A stretch of DNA of 64,000 nucleotides from Rhodamnia argentea (GCF_020921035.1 NC_063157.1:2666001-2730000); one strand, 5' to 3'. Shown: positions 1-12,279, counted from the first letter of the stretch. Notes: generated by a model not told the origin, from the sequence alone. Made by a program: numbers and translations.

Positions 1-3000
1 ACTTTTGATCACGACATTGATGAATTTTTCATATATCAATCTACTCGTTTCTCGTGCAACAAAATGATGTCCCTATGTACGTCTCAACATAGAAACACCT
101 CACCGTTTCAAACAATTTTGTCCCTTCCGTACTAAAAAAAATAAAATAAAATGGCTCTCGAATGATTTCCTGTTAAAATTGACCAGATGGACTTAATTAG
201 CTAAACGTAAAAAGGTTTAATACTTTTTGAACATTTTCCCCCTCAAAGCAGGCAGCTTTTCTTTGGGAGACAAGGACAACTACAGAGGTGGAGCCCTAGA
301 ACACAGGGCCACATATTAACTCATCCAACGTCTTTATTTCAGGTGTGGGTATGTGCTCATGACTATAATGCAACTTGCATTGGAATAGATCGAGTATTGG
401 CAAACAAAAGAAATGTTAGAGAAAGAGTGGCCAAAAACAAAAGAATAAAAGATTGTCACTTCTTGCATTCATAAGCATTTATGTCGGGTACCATATTTTA
501 TCTTGTCACTTTTTTATGTGGTTCTTGAACAAAGCCATGTTTTTGGACCTGCGCATGTCCTTAAAAGGCTTAACAGAAAGCTGAACGCTTGCTTCCGTAA
601 GACTTTCTGGTACTTTTCTCTTACCAGGGGAAGAAAAAATATTATGGTAGGAATTGTGGGGGGGTGGTGGGGGGCGCTCGGGGGTCGGCCTCGGACCGAC
701 TTTAGATAACCAGTAATTTGGAAGAAGACGGGTAGGTAGCAACCATTGAAATTCGGTTGTCGACCAGGAGAGAACAAACGTTCTGTTTGATATTGATAAG
801 AAGTACGTGGAGAATATTGCATGAAGCTAGCTAGGGTTTGCTACACAAACAGAAATAGAAAATATAGATATTCGTTGTCATGTTTTAAAGGTGACTTCTC
901 TAGAGTCTTGTGCTCTTTTAGGCTGAGAGATCTTGGCATATAATCTAATAGCATGTTCATGAAGATAATTTATAGTATTATCAATTGCTTAATAGAATAA
1001 TGTACAATATCCGAATTGATGAAGTTCAATCTCTTTTTAATCTTTTTTATGGCAATGTTCCCATTTTCCTGGGAAATTACATGTGTAAAATGATCCTTTT
1101 TATGATTTACGTAGTCTAGATTTGCGCTCAAGTTGTACTTCCTTGTCAAATTGTTAATGAGGATAGAAAATCTACTTTTGAGTTAATAATGTAGCCCGAT
1201 TGATTAATTTGTAGTGGAATGACATGGTCATTTTGCATAGTCATATGATCCCACCCATAACCATTTTCTGTAAGATAAGATGTAATAATTCTATCACCAG
1301 CTAAGAAATCTACAACACTTAAAAAAAAATGAATAGAAAAATACTCGAAAATTCGCTATTTGCTAATTTCCGAATTTGTCTCAAACCCAATGTACACAAT
1401 TCATGCTTAAAAACTTTAACGGTAAAATTATCAAAAAAGACCTAAATCTATTGCGATTGTATCAACTCGATCCTAATTTTTTTTTTTTTCGAATTGAGTC
1501 CTAAATTTTTTGCAATTGTGCCAGTTCAATGCATTTGGGCGGCCGGCGTTGACGTGGACATTTCTAATAATATTTTATGCTTTTTAATTTTTTATTTATT
1601 GCTTTTATTTTTTCGTAACTTTTTTCTGTCTTGTTTCTTTACTTTTTTTTCTTTTGTTAGGGCCGGTAGGAGGTCGCCGGCCTTCAACAGCAGCACCTTC
1701 AAACTCTACCACATTTTATGAACCATTTCTTGAACTTTTATTTTGTTACCGTTCCTTCGAATTGTGCATCTTGTCAATCTTTTACCATTAATAAGATTTG
1801 AAACTTATTCCGCCAGTCCCCTCTATTCGACTCGATGGGATGGTTCCCCATAACCTTCTGGCATGATACTCAGTGTTTGCCAGGATTGGCCGGGTCGGGT
1901 CCAATTGGAGTTATTGGTCTCCAAATCTTTAAAAATTTCATTTTTGCTGCCGATTCAAAATAAATGAATTTGACCCGAGAAGGAACTTTTCCACCAACTT
2001 TCCCAATTGACAATTAATCACGAAATTTTTGCTAAGATGTTATTCCCCGGGACCACATTATGTTAACTGAGACTCAGGGTCACGCGCATTTGTAGTGGGG
2101 GCCAAAGCCAGGCAAATTTATTGCTTTAATTGATTGGGGCTTGCATCGTGGAAAATCTAAAGGCATCTATGTTTTCTAATGAGCTGTCCAAATTCTACTC
2201 AAAGCTTAGTTTTATTTAACTGAGGTAATGTTCGTAACTTGTAACCCATCAAAGAAGTATTGTCAATTTACTTAATCGGCGATGTTTGTACTTAATCAAG
2301 GGTGTAGGTAAACATGCGACATTTTGATTTGTTTACTTGAAATCATACGATTTAACTTAAATGGAGTGAGGAAATAGTCCGACCTTTAAAGAGATTAATG
2401 TAGTCCTAATTACCATACGTATTTCATCGATTATGCACATCGTGTTAATGTTGGTATTGACATGGGCGATCTCTAAACTTTTTTTGGGTTGTTGCTCAAT
2501 CTAATTTTCGAAATCTGCTTAATTTTATCAACATCATAAGCACTTTTCTTACATGAATTGCCACGTCAAGGTTTATTTGGCCAAAATTATGATGTAAATT
2601 GCCATATTGTCTTCCTAAGTCAAGCAAATCTTTGTTTTCCTTTTTTTGTTTTCCCTCTCCTATTATTCCGAAATTACGAGACAAAGAGAGATATCATGCA
2701 AAAGCCACATGCAAGCCACGTGGAAGCCAACGTGACAAATCAAAGGTCAAGTTAACATAAATTACGAAACATTAGCTAACGATATTAGAAATTTTGATGA
2801 AAGGACGGCATTGAGAAATATAGCATAGAGTTGCTACATTTTACAGGATCAGAATATGAAAATGCAATCATAGTGGTGTAAAAGGCCTCTTTAATGGACT
2901 AAACTCTTTTGACCAAAAAAAGACTAAATCCTTTTTTTTCCCCTTTTGATAAGCAGCTAACTATTTCCCACAGCGCGCTTTTAGAAAGTAAGAATCAAAA

Positions 3001-4560
3001 CAGTAAAAAGGTCTATTTCACCTTAAACTCAAGAGGGCAAAAGAAGTAATCCATGATTAGCATTGCCCAAATTCTCGCTCATGCTTTTCGTCTTTGCATG
3101 ATCATAAACTTGGGTTTTATTATTTTAACACTAAACAAATCGGAGAACTTGGCTAACATTTTTCGACCAAAGAAAAAAAAAAAAACTTGGCTAACATTTA
3201 ACGCTGTCAAAAGCTATGTGAAAATTACTTTCGTATAGTTTACAAATGAAATTATACTTTTTCAAAGTAATTTAAAGGCTTGAGCACAAACACGTAACCA
3301 TTATATAAATATATCGACGCCTTTAATTAGTTGAAAGGAAGTAAAGCACATGTGATAAGTCAAAAACACTAAAAACACAAGCTAAATTTCACTGGTAATT
3401 GTCAAGGGTACAGCTCAAAATAGGCCATGCCTCTGGATCATTGACGAACGTCGAGGAATAACAAGATCACGATAAAGATCGTGGTCAACTTTAGCAGGTC
3501 AATCCAAATGTCCTTATGCTATAATATTTATCAGTTTATTGCATGTGCATGTGCGTGAATTGACCATTGATTAGGGTTCAGCCCGCCGGGTGCTACGTAA
3601 CCAATAAAAGAACCACGTTCTGTCACTGATTCCTAGAAATCTGTGTGCATCAATGCCTTCTGTGGAATTCCTGCAGAGGCAGATGACCAACAAGAGTCCC
3701 ATTCATACAGCAAACCCTAGATTTAAGACCATTTAACTTCACGAGAAGTGCTCTGGACAGACGGGAATTCTCCCGCTGTTGGGATGCTAACTTAAGTACT
3801 TCTACCCGTGCTGTATAAAGCTAGCCTAGGTACGACCAATGTACAAGAACATGTCAAGACTAATTTACTAAATAAGTAGAACGTTAGGATTTGGGACCCG
3901 TATAAATATTATTTTTCTCAAGTTATTAGGTTAAGAAGCAGAGACAGAACAAGTTTTTAGTTTTGGAGCTACTTTTTGTATAATAGATTTTCCTTCTAGT
4001 CTTCCTATGGTTTTTTTTTTCGTAAGAGTTTTCAAGTAAATCTCTAGAGTCTTCACGTAAATCTATGTATTCGTCTCTTCTTTTTCAATTTTAATTTCGT
4101 TATTGTTTCTGCATCCTTCCATCGTAACACTCAACAAAAAAACAAATCCGAAGACCTTAACAATAGAGCTTTTCGTATGAACTTGTCTCTTCCCTTGATA
4201 TAGGTGTTTTAGGGTTCAACTGCACTAGATGACAGATGACAAACCATACATTCTAAAAATCTCCAAAGGACCGATCATACTACTCCATAACTTCTTCTTC
4301 TCTGTGGAATGAAATTAGGGAAAAGAAACTCAGCCGACCCAATCTTCCCCTTCTCTCCCTCGCCACATATTATTATATTTCTAACTTCTGCCCCGTCGAC
4401 TATGCATGGTTGTTTAATGCAGCTATGACCCCAAACCAAGACGAACCACTTCTATAAATTTCGAGATGTTTAGAAGCAACCAACTCATCAAAAAAGTTCT
4501 GCAAGCCGTATGTGATTTCTCTCTGTGCGTTATTAGAAATCGTATTGAGGGAAAACAATA
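1..4560. other. Gene-poor AT-rich intergenic DNA
   Basis: No open reading frame here shows a recognisable protein family; the short frames are low-complexity or begin with non-ATG codons. The stretch contains A/T homopolymers and repeat relics. One of these (about 1436-1560) resembles the repeat found in the introns of the P450 copies further right. I see no RNA gene. Confidence 0.6.
1436..1700. repeat. Relic of the 'gagtcctaaa' repeat family
   Basis: Phrases such as 'aattgagtcctaaa' and 'ttgcaattgtgcca', followed by a GC-rich 'ggccggcg' block and T-rich DNA, recur in the introns of the three P450 copies (about 39085-39540, 43498-43925, 50298-50740). This marks a dispersed non-autonomous repeat. 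Its borders are not resolved and no target duplication was found. Confidence 0.5.
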
Positions 4561-4581
4561 ATAGTATAGCACCAAAAAGTT

Positions 4582-6114
4582 TTGGACGGAAAAAATAAAA
4601 TAAAAAAGGTGGTGAGAAGTCCATGTTGTGCTAAGGTAGGGATCAACAAGGGAGCTTGGTCTTCCCAAGAGGATGAAACCCTCATTAATTATGTCAGGAT
4701 TCATGGAGAAGACAAGCGGAGAAAAGTTGCCCAGAATGCAGCATCAAACGATGTGTTTGAGGTTGTTCCATGGACGACTTTCACGAGTGAAAGCATAAAA
4801 GTTTGTGTAGCGCCCGGGTTTTATTCGTCTTTCTTGATCTTCTTTTTCCGTTTGCTTTTGTTGGTCGAAAAGGTTTGAACCGATGCGCCAGGAGCTGCAG
4901 GCTTAGGTGGTTGAACAACTTGAGGCCTGGCATCAAACAAGGTGACATAACCAAGGATGAAGAGGATCTCATCCTTAGACTCCACCGGCTTCTCGGCAAC
5001 AGGTGCAACTTCGAATCTCGCATGTTCATGTGGAAATTAGTAAATGAAAACTATCATTTGTGCGCGTTTTCGGCTAGTTGACATGATCAAGTTGATTATC
5101 TAATCGTGGTTAGGATCCAAAAATGCCCCTGTGCATTCATTCTAGTTAAAATCTTAGGATAATGTCAAGTGTATTGTATTTTTTATGTGTGATTAGGTCA
5201 TATAAATAACTTCAATTATATATACTCGTGATTCTTTAGGATCAATCCACGCTCATGATAACAACTTATAAGCCGTATAATGTAAAATAATTACAAAGCA
5301 ATGCAAATCATCCCTCAAGGACGTTCATTAGGGTTTGGTGGTTTTCGTGATACTATTGATCTGATCCACCACGAGCCCCCACGATCGGTAATACTCGCGG
5401 GGTCCTTGAGCAAGGGTGGATCCAATTAGGAGCACAACCCTCCGAATTGTGGTCCTTATTGTCGCCTTCTTGGACGATCTCATGCACAAATTAATTTGCT
5501 CATGAATATAAGGTGCATGAGATAGGGTTCTTGGTGAAGATTCTTTGCTCGATTATGTCCATACATGTGGTCCACCGACCTTAAACCTCTTCAAGCTGGC
5601 TGAATGCATTATCATATCATTCAAGTCACCTTCCGAAGTCCTGCCATCGAACTATTTTCTGTAAGCTGTTGATCACGATCTAATCAGAAGAGATTAATCA
5701 AGCTTACGGTCTCCACGATCTAACCAGGTGGGCCTTAATAGCAGGGAGGCTTCCTGGACGAGCAGACAATGAAATAAAGAACTGCTGGAATGCCAATCTC
5801 GCCAAAAAGTTCGGATCTTTTTCGTTACCATCGTCATGTGCGACGAAATTCGGTTAGGACCGAGGGATTCAGGAATATCAAAATCACAGGACGATGAATC
5901 ACTCGCCGGTGGATCCAAATGAGCCACAGGTATCGATAGCAATGACGTAATCTCTTCATCGTCTCCTTGTGGATACTCTTCATTACACTCCTCAGGACAT
6001 GATCGAGTCGAGGTTGAGAGCGGGTTGATGAGTGGCCAGACCCCGTCGCTGCATGGGGAGCTGAAGAATCTGGCTTCCTTCCTTGATGTGGAAGATGAAT
6101 GGATGGAACTCTGA
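4582..6114 (+). pseudogene. R2R3-MYB transcription factor pseudogene
   Basis: Three exon-like blocks match an R2R3-MYB gene. Block 1 (about 4612-4737) has RSPCCAKVG and GAWSSQED. Block 2 (4873-5002) has [19 protein letters not shown] and LLGNR. Block 3 (from 5728) has [15 protein letters not shown]. The intron 2 borders are good (donor 5003, acceptor ending 5727). The lesions are: no ATG, because the usual MGRSPCC start reads VVRSPCC and is preceded in frame only by a TTG after a stop at 4567; a conserved R2 tryptophan replaced (GEDKRRK); no GT donor after block 1 (GCAG is followed by CATC); and a stop at 5855-5857. A MYB-like C-terminus ending DVEDEWMEL then a stop at 6112-6114 survives in another frame. 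The subgroup is uncertain; the R2/R3 residues suggest a TT2-like or related flavonoid regulator. Confidence 0.85.
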
Positions 6115-7852
6115 GGCTTTCCTTTTTCTGGAAAAATAAATGAGCAAGTTAATAATTAGGACCGACCAAATAATCTGTTGAGATCGAAATCTTAATTGGG
6201 TAAACCTTATTTCATGGGATGTCGTTTATGTTCCAATAATATGGTCCGATGGGCTGGTCGGGCAAATTTGTAACCCATCGTTGGCTCATGTAGCAGAATT
6301 CTACTATTCCAATGTCTTAATATATTTCTGTCCAAAAAAAAAAAACCCTTAATATATCTATTGGTAAGATTAATATATCATTTTCTGCATGATTTTTTGA
6401 AATTTAAATAATGTTTTAAAGTTTGAGAGGTAAATAAAAATATATTTTGTTTTTGCTTAAAAAACAAACAGGCAGGCACCAACTTCTTTGGATATTAGCA
6501 ACAAATTAGCGTGAAATCACTAACTTTAGCCTCATTAAGGTATCATCACCTAATTTTGCTCATTTCTCATATTTCAGAAACTTTTCATGTATTTCCAGCA
6601 TGTCAAAATTGTGCATAATTTTAGGGAAGGAAATTCATGTGCCGACTGGTTAACAAATTAGGTCATTCGCTCATGTGATACGAATGATACCTCAATTCTA
6701 AATAGGCCATCGAGATGTTTGATTCCTTTATTGATAAGTGATCGGGTTGGATCAAATTTCATTAGGCGAGTTCTTGCGTAACATTTGGGCTTTGCCTCTT
6801 GTTTTGTAATAACTTACAATCTAATCTGTATATATATAAAGTCCTTCAGACGTATATTTAGAAAAACAAATTATAAAAAGAGTCTTGTCCTAATTCACAA
6901 GAGGGAGGACCAAATCTTGAAACAGGGATGGGCACTGTGGGGGTGGACCCGTAAATATCCGAAAGTGACGTGCTGTTATTGAATGACCCAGTTTTCCCAG
7001 GTCCTGGACCACAAATACTTCTATTTGTGGGGGTAGATGAGGCCAATTTATTTTCATTTTTAGGTCATCCTTCCTTTGTCCTCACATGCAAAAAGGCAAA
7101 AATTAAGCCCCAAAGAGAAAAACCACATCCTGACAATGTCAACTTGATGCCTGCTTTCTTTTTGTGGGCCACTTCGATTTGAGCAAGGAGGTTTTTTGCT
7201 ACATTTCCAAGGACATGGTCCTACAAACTGTTGACACAAGAAAGGTTGTTGCCCGAATTCTGTCTCGTCTCGGGAGGTAATATGTAATCGCGTGCTTAAG
7301 ATTTAATCGTGCCATCACGGGTATGGCATATTGAGCCGCTTAGAGTGTTGGGAAATGCTATGACAATCGAGTCATTACATAACTAAGGTAATTAATCACC
7401 TGACTACAAAGAGAAAGCGTCACCTGCAACAAAGATTATTCATGATGCTTGAGAAGTTTGGCACACCCACGTAACATCGATCATAATTGTGATAATTATG
7501 CTCTAGCAGTCTTGTTTGTCTAAACTGAGAGCATTTCTGCGCATGCATAGCGTGGTCCTAACAATCATAACTTATTAATTTGTAATCATAGTTTTCATGT
7601 AGTTCGACCAAAAAGCCGAAGGGGAGAATGTATATATTAAGTTAGACCACTTATTGATTATAAGTCGATATTTAACCAAAGATTGAACTGTTTTGAAAAT
7701 CAAGAGAGCATATATCGCGTCATAATGTCAGCACATCACGCGACGTAAATGTTAGACAACGAATTTTCTGGCAACAAGTAGCAACCTAGTGTAAAGCAAA
7801 GATAATCGCACATTGTATCATTCGTAACTTTCCCTATGTCATCCCAATGTGG
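6115..7852. other. Intergenic DNA without recognisable gene
   Basis: The stretch between the MYB pseudogene and the hAT MITE is AT-rich, with short non-conserved frames only. I see no conserved protein motif, RNA gene or clear transposon border. Confidence 0.55.
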
Positions 7853-7860
7853 GCTGCTTG
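7853..7860. repeat. Left 8-bp target site duplication of the hAT MITE
   Basis: GCTGCTTG, identical to 8167-8174 on the other side of the element. Confidence 0.9.
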
Positions 7861-8166
7861 TAGGGGGTGCCAAATGGACCCGTGGGCCCGGAACCGGCCC
7901 GGAACCGGCCCGTTGACCGGCCCGGAACCGGCCCGTTGACCGGGCCCACGGTTCCAACCCGGTTTTTTTAAAAAAAAAAAAAAGAGGAGTAGGTTTGATA
8001 AAAAGAGTAATTGGGCTTTGGAACCGGCGGTTCCGAACCGGAACCGGAACCGGCCCGGAACCGGCGGTTCCAAACCCGGAACCGGAACCGGCTCTTCAAG
8101 GGCCGGTTCCGGTTCCACTTTTTTTTGGAACCGGAACCGGCGGTTCCGTTGAACCGGCCCCCTCTA
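7861..8166. mobile_element. Non-autonomous hAT element (MITE), 306 bp
   Basis: The element starts TAGGGGGTGCCAAATGG and ends GGCCCCCTCTA, which is an imperfect terminal inverted repeat of the hAT type. It is flanked by a perfect 8-bp direct repeat GCTGCTTG (7853-7860 and 8167-8174), the size expected of a hAT target duplication. The inside is packed with the near-palindrome GGAACCGG, in two clusters separated by a T/A tract near 7963-7983. Such subterminal repeats are typical transposase-binding sites in hAT elements; binding here is inferred. There is no transposase. Frames across it encode only Gly/Pro/Arg low complexity. Confidence 0.9.
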
Positions 8167-8174
8167 GCTGCTTG
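8167..8174. repeat. Right 8-bp target site duplication of the hAT MITE
   Basis: GCTGCTTG, identical to 7853-7860. Confidence 0.9.
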
Positions 8175-8483
8175 TGTTGGTCCTCCTCAATTCGGAGGAG
8201 GGTTTTTTGGATGACGGTTCGGTTTGTACAGGTTATTCGGTTATATTAAGCTGGTGCATTAGTCGAAGCACTCACCGACAACATAAATCATGATCTATCG
8301 CCTATGTATTTACACAAAAAAACGTCATTGATCCTTTTTAAAACGTATTCTAAGGCGGAGAGAAAAGCAGACGGTTTCGATGGAGCATTGATTGCGCATC
8401 TTTCACGGAGGATTCATCAGTAGATCCAAAATCAGCGTATCTATTGTCGCCCCCATAGTTTAATTTTGCCGACGAAGGGGAAA

Positions 8484-9213
8484 GGAATAAGTACATCGAA
8501 AGCCCTAAAACTTATCTTCGAAGTACAATTGAGCCTTCAAATTTTTAAAAAGTGTAATTAATTCGTAAAACTTGTCAAATTGGTACCATCAAATCTTTTC
8601 ATTGATTCCGACCAACTTGGTTAACGAAAACTACCAACGTGACTTCTTTTTTCTCCTTCTAATTTTCTCTTTTCTCCGTGGCGATTACGTGGCTAAAACA
8701 TGAAATATTAGGTTGAAAGGACAACGTTTAGGTCAAAATCGGAATTTTTTAATATAAATTCTATTTAAATCATATTTACAAATGCAAAATTTAAAAAAAT
8801 ACAAAAAAAAAGAAGAAGCAGGAAAGGGTTGCCGCCGCCCCACCATCAACAGCCCTTCCCGATGGTGGTGGGGTGGCAGCGGCGACCTCAAGCCCTCACC
8901 TACTTCTTCCTCCTCCTTTTTCGTATTTTTTTTTAATTTTGTTTTTTTTTAATTTAAACAAAATTTGTACGAAGAAAATCATACTTTTACATAAATGACA
9001 TCATTTTAGCCACGTCAGGGTCACATAGAAGAGGGAAAATAAGAAAAAAAAAATCACAACAAGCATTTTTCGTTAGCCAAATTGGACAGAGTTAACAAAA
9101 TGATTGGATCGCACCAATTTGACAAGTTTTAGGACTTCATTATACTATTTGAAATTTTTAAGACTCAATTGCACGTTCGTGATAAATTTTAGGATTTTCA
9201 GCGCACTTATCCC
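8484..9213. mobile_element. Foldback MITE-like element, about 730 bp
   Basis: The left part (8484 to about 8700) and the right part (about 9000-9213) are inverted copies of each other. The motifs ATAAGT, CCTAAAA, CAATTGAG, AAAACTTGTCAAATTGGT and GCTAACGAAAA / GGTTAACGAAAA appear in order from both ends. The centre (8828-8890) holds a second GC-rich palindrome (CCACCATC / GATGGTGG). No coding capacity is seen. The superfamily is undetermined because no clean target duplication was found at the proposed ends. Confidence 0.8.
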
Positions 9214-9511
9214 ACGGCAAAGGACATGCTATTTTGGCAATGTTTTTCAGCAGTGGAGTTCACGTTGGGCCCTCCGAAGGCTTTGTGCCAGCAATGCGTA
9301 ACTGATTGCTGTCCGATTTGACGGCCCGTATTGCCCTCGGACAACTCAGGTGGTCGTCTACGGAGTTCGACTTTTGGTTATGTAAAGCTCGTATTCTGCT
9401 TGCATTGTCATTACCCAATGCACTTTAAGCCTTTACTTTTCACTTTGGAAGGAAGCAAGGTATAAACTTCGACTCTCATCTACACGTTACTGATCACATT
9501 CCCTCGTGGCA

Positions 9512-10100
9512 TGTAATACTTATTTTGTTTTACTAGGTCAACAAGGTGGTGGGACCCACCTTTAAAATAAAATAATAAAAAAGGGGGCTTCTTTGAGTCT
9601 TCCACTCCATGGCTCACACACAGAAAGGAAGGGGAAATGAAGAAGAAAAAAAAGAAGAAAGAAAGAAGGAGAAGGGAGAGAGGGAAAAATAGAAGAAAGG
9701 ATCACGTCGAGCTCGTTTCACTACATGCCGTAATGTTAGGTAAGTGCTCGCACTCCTCGTTTACCTAATTGCTAGAGCTTAAATTCGGATTGATGAAAAA
9801 ATTGAGCCGCGAAGTCAGATTTTGGAGTCATTAAGTTGAGATTCTTTGGGAGGATGATAGTTTAAGGTATTCTGGAACTGTGGGACTTTACATAACTCAA
9901 TTTGGACTTACGGTTTGCCCGGAACAAGTTTTTTCAAATGTAGTGTGCTACAGTATAATGCGAACGGTAGATTTTAAAGGCTAATTTCTTTAGTTTCTAA
10001 TTGTTGGTTGGGTTGGCCACGTTAGGGATCTTGTAGTGCATCAAATAGTACTTGCTGTAATGGAAACTCCATGTTTTACAGTAACTATGGATTCCTAAAT
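9512..10100 (+). mobile_element. Truncated LTR fragment related to the solo LTR at 16816-18878
   Basis: The fragment starts TGTAATACTT and then follows, in order, the minus-strand sequence of the solo LTR: AGGTCAACAAGGTGGTGGG, a poly-purine GAAGAAAG stretch, TCACGTCGAGC / TCACGTGCGTGC, TAGGTAAGTGCTCGCAC, and GCTACAGTATAATGCGAACGGTA. Similarity fades after about 10050, so the 3' part is lost or diverged. It lies just upstream of the DUF4220/DUF594 gene and could supply promoter or 5' UTR sequence; that is inference. Confidence 0.7.
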
Positions 10101-10308
10101 GCTGCCGAGTTTCGAGCACACCCGGTTTCACAATGTCTACTGGTAAATATTTTTCTTTGAGGTTAATGTCCACACCCGGATGATCGTTATTTGCTTTGAT
10201 TCACCGCTGAAACACTGCGATAAATGACGGAGATCTTATGCGCTTTCAGTTGCCAGTGGCCTAATCTTTCTCGCCGCGAGGAAGGCCATCCAGATTTTCC
10301 CAGAAAAT

Positions 10309-12279
10309 GTGAAGAAGCTGTGGAGCAAATGGGAGCTCCGGGTGATGATCACGGCGAGCCTTGTCTTGCAAATCGTGCTCGTAATGTTCGGTTCGAGGCG
10401 GAAATCGACGAAAGCCAGCTGGATCGCTTTCGTCGTCTGGTTGTCATACTTATTGGCGGACTCCGTCGCGACCCTCTCGCTGGGGCTCATCTCAAGCAGC
10501 AGCGGAGAAGATCCGAACGGTGGGCTGCTGGTGTTTTGGTCCCCGTTCCTCCTCTTACACCTTGGAGGCCCTGACACCATCACCGCTTACTCAACCGAGG
10601 ACAACGAGTTATGGTTGAGGCACTTGCTCGGCCTAGTTACCCAAGTTGTCGCCGCCTTTTACGCCTTCCTGACTTCTTGGAGCACGAGCGTTCTCACATT
10701 TATAACGATCCCTGTGTTCATTTCCGGGGTGGTAAAGTATGGAGAGAGGACCTGGGCGCTCAGGTCCGCGAGCTCCGACCACTTTCAAGCCCCCGAACTA
10801 TCGCCGCCTACTCAGTTACTAGCCATGAATCTAAGGCCTGATGAGAAGTACCTTCATGAAGCGTTTTACCTGTTCAGCATGTTCAAGCATCTGTTCACTG
10901 GTGTCATCCTCAACACTGATGAAGCCGAATACAGCTACAGCATCATTTGCAAGAAGTCGGCCGAAGAAGCATTCAAATTGGTTGAAATCGAGCTGAGTCT
11001 CATGTATGATCTGCTCTACACTAAGGCGAAAATAGTCTACTCGATGCCCGGCGTCCTCCTTCGTTTCCTTACCTTCACTTCCGCTGTTTCTGTGCTGATA
11101 ATCTTTTGCATTGCCATCGACAAGCGTGTTTACTCGCACCTTGATGTGGCGATAACTATGTTACTATTGGTGGGAGCTATTGCTTTGGAGGTTTATGCGG
11201 GATTTACTGCTGCATTGTCTGACTGGACGATGATGTTGCTGATAAAGCTGAGGAACCCTTTTGCGGATTTCCTGTATCGAACGACATGGTCTTCCCGATT
11301 ATATTCGTTTTACAACAAGAGGTGGTCCGGATCCATGGGGCAACTCAACTTAATAAGCTATTGTTCAACTGACAGGTTCATGAAGTTCATCGAAGACGAG
11401 CCGTTTGGCTTCTGTTTCATGTTAGAAACATCTTTGCGAGTGATGCAGGCGGAAGCGAGCGTCGTTTTAAAAGAACAGATCTTCAAGCGGCTGATGGAGA
11501 ATCATTCTAGGTGTCAAGATTCAGGGTTCGACCCCAGAACCATCAAAGAGTTGCTTGGTGAAAGAGGTGATTTCGCGCTTCGGAAGAGGAATTGTCTCAC
11601 AGAACTCCAGTGGAGCACCATTAGTATAGACTTCGATCAGAGCCTCCTCCTGTGGCACATAGCTACTGATCTCTGCTACTACTCCGAACTCAATGACGTC
11701 AGCCTTGCCGCTTGCGTAATGAGCCAATTACTGTCTGATTACATGCTGCATATCCAAGTGGTACGTCCCTTTTTGCTACCTAAATCAATCGGTCGGGCGA
11801 AATATCTAGAAGAAACGTACAAGCAGGCGACGGCTTTCTTTCGCCAGAAAGGGTTGAAAACCAAGAGTGGAAGAGATGCCCGAGATCTGTTGTTCAAGGA
11901 ATACAAGCAAACCTTGCATTCTCTACAAATAAGTACGAGCAGCTTGGTGCTGCTAAATGGCCGTAGGCTCGCCGAAGGATTGCAGTCGCTTGTGATGGAG
12001 TTGGGTTGGACGAAGGAGCAATTATGGGAGATGGTATGCGAATTTTGGGTCGAGATGCTGATTTACGCAGCAGGCAAGTGTGAGTGGAACAACCACGCGC
12101 AGCAACTCCGGCGAGGTGGAGAGTTGCTGACTCACGTATGCCTCCTGATGGCGCATCTCGGCTTGGCTGAACAGTTCCAAGGAAAACTGGTGAACATTAA
12201 AATCCCAGAAAGGATGGATGTTCCTAATCTTGCAGGAAGGAGCATAGACGATCCCGCGTTCGACGTATTTCCTGCATGA
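10309..12279 (+). CDS. DUF4220/DUF594 multi-pass membrane protein
   Basis: One long uninterrupted exon of about 656 codons. The N-terminal half has the DUF4220 pattern LWSKWELRV followed by several hydrophobic segments (about residues 12-29, 38-61, 72-87, 105-145, 246-270 and 279-302). The C-terminus carries the DUF594 block WVEMLIYAAGKCEWNNHAQQ, then LRRGGELLTHVCLLMAHLG. The family is plant-specific, usually intronless and often in clusters; its function is unknown. The start is uncertain. Position 10309 is GTG, and the open frame extends upstream to a TGA at 10225 through family-like residues (IQIFPENVKKLW) with no ATG. The first in-frame ATG is 10345, which would cut the conserved N-terminus. 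A small upstream exon spliced near 10290 is possible. Confidence 0.85.
   Translation: MKKLWSKWELRVMITASLVLQIVLVMFGSRRKSTKASWIAFVVWLSYLLADSVATLSLGLISSSSGEDPNGGLLVFWSPFLLLHLGGPDTITAYSTEDNELWLRHLLGLVTQVVAAFYAFLTSWSTSVLTFITIPVFISGVVKYGERTWALRSASSDHFQAPELSPPTQLLAMNLRPDEKYLHEAFYLFSMFKHLFTGVILNTDEAEYSYSIICKKSAEEAFKLVEIELSLMYDLLYTKAKIVYSMPGVLLRFLTFTSAVSVLIIFCIAIDKRVYSHLDVAITMLLLVGAIALEVYAGFTAALSDWTMMLLIKLRNPFADFLYRTTWSSRLYSFYNKRWSGSMGQLNLISYCSTDRFMKFIEDEPFGFCFMLETSLRVMQAEASVVLKEQIFKRLMENHSRCQDSGFDPRTIKELLGERGDFALRKRNCLTELQWSTISIDFDQSLLLWHIATDLCYYSELNDVSLAACVMSQLLSDYMLHIQVVRPFLLPKSIGRAKYLEETYKQATAFFRQKGLKTKSGRDARDLLFKEYKQTLHSLQISTSSLVLLNGRRLAEGLQSLVMELGWTKEQLWEMVCEFWVEMLIYAAGKCEWNNHAQQLRRGGELLTHVCLLMAHLGLAEQFQGKLVNIKIPERMDVPNLAGRSIDDPAFDVFPA

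Noticed and set aside
4400-5029. Minus-strand frames over the MYB exons
   Set aside because: Antisense to the recognised MYB blocks; no protein family seen.
7834-8249. Open frames rich in Gly, Pro, Glu and Arg on both strands
   Set aside because: They are translations of the GGAACCGG arrays of the hAT MITE, present in many frames at once, with no domain.
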